DNA of 16,904 bases from an uncultured Bacteroidales bacterium (GTDB lineage: Bacteria; Bacteroidota; Bacteroidia; Bacteroidales; UBA932), in NCBI GenBank assembly GCA_937890845.1, contig CALADR010000074.1, positions 1-16,904 of the forward strand, read 5' to 3'. The position numbers were made by a program, and so were the translations under genes. Positions 15,878 to 16,904 of this stretch are shown here, in pieces (within the stretch, counting starts at the first letter, position 1; each line of letters opens with the position of its first letter). The notes under the pieces are model-generated. The model was not told where the DNA came from. It worked only from the letters and a program-made list of their open reading frames with translations, and did not search any database.

Positions 15878-15901
15878 GCTTTCCTTTCTGTTAAAATATG
15901 G

Positions 15902-15909
15902 TATCTTCG
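15902..15909 (+). promoter_or_regulatory. -7-like promoter box for the pseudouridine synthase gene
   Basis: TATCTTCG differs by one base from TAnnTTTG. It lies 57 nt before the ATG at 15967, with TTTC at 15880-15883 in place of the -33 TTTG (spacing 18). A 14-bp palindrome, CGGCCTATAGGCCG (15910-15923), covers the expected transcription start. Confidence 0.4.
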
Positions 15910-15966
15910 CGGCCTATAGGCCGTCCCGTCCTTTATGTACGGTATGCCTGTTTTATTTTTGAGACA

Positions 15967-16713
15967 ATGATTTACAGAAAATTATCCGATCAGGAATTCA
16001 AGGATGCACAGGATAGAATCCTGTATGAAGACAATCATTTGATTGTTGTAAATAAGAAAGTAGGGGATATCGTTCAGGGAGACAAGACAAATGATGAGAC
16101 TTTGGGAGACTTGTATAAGTCTTTTATTGCAATGAGGGATGCAAAGCCGGGGAATGTTTTTGTCGGTATTCCTCACAGGCTTGACCGTCCGGTAAGCGGT
16201 GCTGTCATTCTGGCCAAGACATCAAAGGCATTGGAGCGGATGAATGCTATGTTCCGGGATGGCGGTGTTCATAAATTCTATTGGGCGCTGGTATGTGGCC
16301 GTCCGGCTGAAGATGAGGCGGAGTTGTCGTGTTATCTCGTGAGAAACGAAAATCAGAACAAGGCATATGTATATAGGGGAGACCCTGCAAAGCGTAAAGA
16401 TGCAAAACTTGCCAGGCTGAAATACCGGTTAATCGGTACTACGGAAAGGTACTTCCTGCTGGAGGTGGAACTTATGACAGGACGTCATCACCAGATACGC
16501 TGTCAGCTTGCTGATGCAGGATGTGTAATCAAAGGAGACCTTAAATATGGAGCTCCGCGCTCCAATCCTGACGGAGGTATTTGTCTTCATGCCAGGAGAA
16601 TAACATTCGTGCATCCTGTAAGGAAAGAGGAAATTACAGTTGAGGCTCCTGTTCCTTCGACATGGAATGGCTTCGGTGTCAGACAAGTTTTAGGAGACGG
16701 TACTGTTTTTTAA
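15967..16713 (+). CDS. RluA-family RNA pseudouridine synthase
   Basis: Converts specific uridines in structured RNA to pseudouridine. With the start at 15967 the protein has 248 residues (MIYRKLSDQE...). It shows the RluA motif PHRLDRPVSGAVILAKT (69-85) with catalytic D73, the uridine-pocket segment KFYWALVCG (103-111) and the C-terminal GRHHQIRCQLA (172-182). No S4 RNA-binding domain precedes the catalytic domain, so this is the short RluA/RluC-like form. The frame is open from an earlier ATG at 15898, but that start would overlap the likely promoter and adds residues unlike the family. Target RNA (rRNA or tRNA position) cannot be inferred. It diverges from dnaK and is followed 35 bp later by a lipoprotein gene on the same strand. 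Confidence 0.9.
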   Translation: MIYRKLSDQEFKDAQDRILYEDNHLIVVNKKVGDIVQGDKTNDETLGDLYKSFIAMRDAKPGNVFVGIPHRLDRPVSGAVILAKTSKALERMNAMFRDGGVHKFYWALVCGRPAEDEAELSCYLVRNENQNKAYVYRGDPAKRKDAKLARLKYRLIGTTERYFLLEVELMTGRHHQIRCQLADAGCVIKGDLKYGAPRSNPDGGICLHARRITFVHPVRKEEITVEAPVPSTWNGFGVRQVLGDGTVF

Positions 16714-16748
16714 ATGATGGAATAATACTTACTTAAATATTTGAATAT

Positions 16749-16904
16749 ATGAAACAACTTCTTGGATTATCGCTGATTGCGTTGGTGTCGATTGCCGCCG
16801 TTTGTTGTAGCAATGAAGCCATTATATGTACTGATGTGCCGGAAAGGCAGAAAGGTCAGCAGGATATGATACAGTATGCCGCTCCTGCTATTGATACGGT
16901 AAGG
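16749..16904 (+). CDS. N-terminus of a lipoprotein, probably a GH109 / Gfo-Idh-MocA family glycosidase (truncated by window end)
   Basis: Only the first 52 codons are present. The protein opens with MKQLLGLSLIALVSIAAVCCSNE, a lipoprotein signal with a lipobox around IAAVC and lipidation at C19 or C20. The following segment (PERQKGQQDMIQYAAPAIDTVR, residues 31-52) matches, from memory, the leader that precedes the Rossmann fold (VRVGFIGLGMRG) of Bacteroides GH109 enzymes: NAD-dependent alpha-N-acetylgalactosaminidases. The catalytic domain lies outside the window, so this is an informed guess; any exported Gfo/Idh/MocA-type oxidoreductase remains possible. It starts 35 bp after the pseudouridine synthase gene. 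Confidence 0.55.
   Translation, partial: MKQLLGLSLIALVSIAAVCCSNEAIICTDVPERQKGQQDMIQYAAPAIDTVR

Larger units (their letters stand above)
15672..15966. promoter_or_regulatory. Divergent control region between dnaK and the pseudouridine synthase gene
   Basis: This 295-bp non-coding stretch holds the dnaK leader and the promoters for both genes. Visible elements: the dnaK ribosome binding site AAAGGA (15682-15687, minus); a sigma-54-like site (15767-15782, minus); inverted repeats TGCCA-N3-TGGCA (15804-15816), ATTTG-N3-CAAAT (15852-15864) and ATTGTC-T-GACAAT (15865-15877); a direct repeat TGACA at 15826-15830 and 15836-15840; and a plus-strand promoter-like box at 15902-15909. No CIRCE element (TTAGCACTC-N9-GAGTGCTAA) is present, so HrcA control of dnaK at this site is not indicated. 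Confidence 0.5.

Noticed and set aside
15898..15966. Upstream ATG for the pseudouridine synthase
   Set aside because: The extra 23 residues are unlike the family and overlap the promoter-like box and palindrome.
15672..15966. CIRCE/HrcA operator for dnaK
   Set aside because: No TTAGCACTC-N9-GAGTGCTAA match is present on either strand.
1..16904. Mobile elements, CRISPR arrays, tRNA or rRNA genes
   Set aside because: No transposase, integrase, regularly spaced repeats, tRNA cloverleaf or rRNA-like sequence was recognised by eye.

Overview
The window looks like a chromosomal segment of a Bacteroidales (Bacteroidota) bacterium. Evidence: the PurC is the long form; the DnaK, 56-residue ferredoxin and DUF1573 proteins are of Bacteroidota type; the amidase is the golvesin-domain kind that Bacteroidales genomes often label 'xanthan lyase'; Shine-Dalgarno sequences are mostly absent; and three good TAnnTTTG boxes, the Bacteroidota -7 promoter element, precede genes. 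I cannot name the genus. No tRNA, rRNA, insertion sequence, prophage or CRISPR array is visible.

Layout. From 10949 down to 17, eight genes run on the minus strand with gaps of 33-54 bp or an overlap. In transcription order they are: an MsbA-like ABC exporter (9132-10949), a cytosolic CBM9-like protein (8418-9077), a NahK/MdsC-like sugar kinase of the aminoglycoside-phosphotransferase fold (7232-8365), a VanZ-family membrane protein (6771-7178), a secreted 1040-residue amidase/golvesin/Fn3 protein (3609-6731), a CyuA-type L-cysteine desulfidase (2284-3612, sharing an ATGA overlap with the amidase), purC (1277-2233, with its own promoter-like box) and a PagL-like lipid A deacylase (17-1243). 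Upstream is a two-gene minus-strand unit: a DUF1573 protein (12154-13290) followed 3 bp later by a polytopic ArsP_2-type putative metal exporter with His-rich loops (11059-12150).

A 2[4Fe-4S] ferredoxin of only 56 residues lies on the plus strand at 13468-13638. It converges on dnaK (minus, 13767-15671). The space between them holds a U-tract terminator for the ferredoxin and a perfect 36-bp palindrome behind dnaK. dnaK diverges from an RluA-family pseudouridine synthase (plus, 15967-16713). Their 295-bp shared upstream region carries several inverted repeats and a sigma-54-like site facing dnaK. The window ends inside a lipoprotein (from 16749) whose first 52 residues resemble the leader of GH109 alpha-N-acetylgalactosaminidases.

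How the genes relate. Most of the long run concerns the cell envelope or sugars: lipid A editing, lipid-type ABC export, peptidoglycan cleavage, VanZ, amino-sugar phosphorylation and glycan binding. Housekeeping genes (purC, cyuA) are interspersed. I see no strong evidence for a wholly new system. The most useful leads are the dnaK control region, the amidase whose catalytic domain is split by a golvesin module, the unusual DnaK C-terminus, and the DUF1573/metal-exporter pair.
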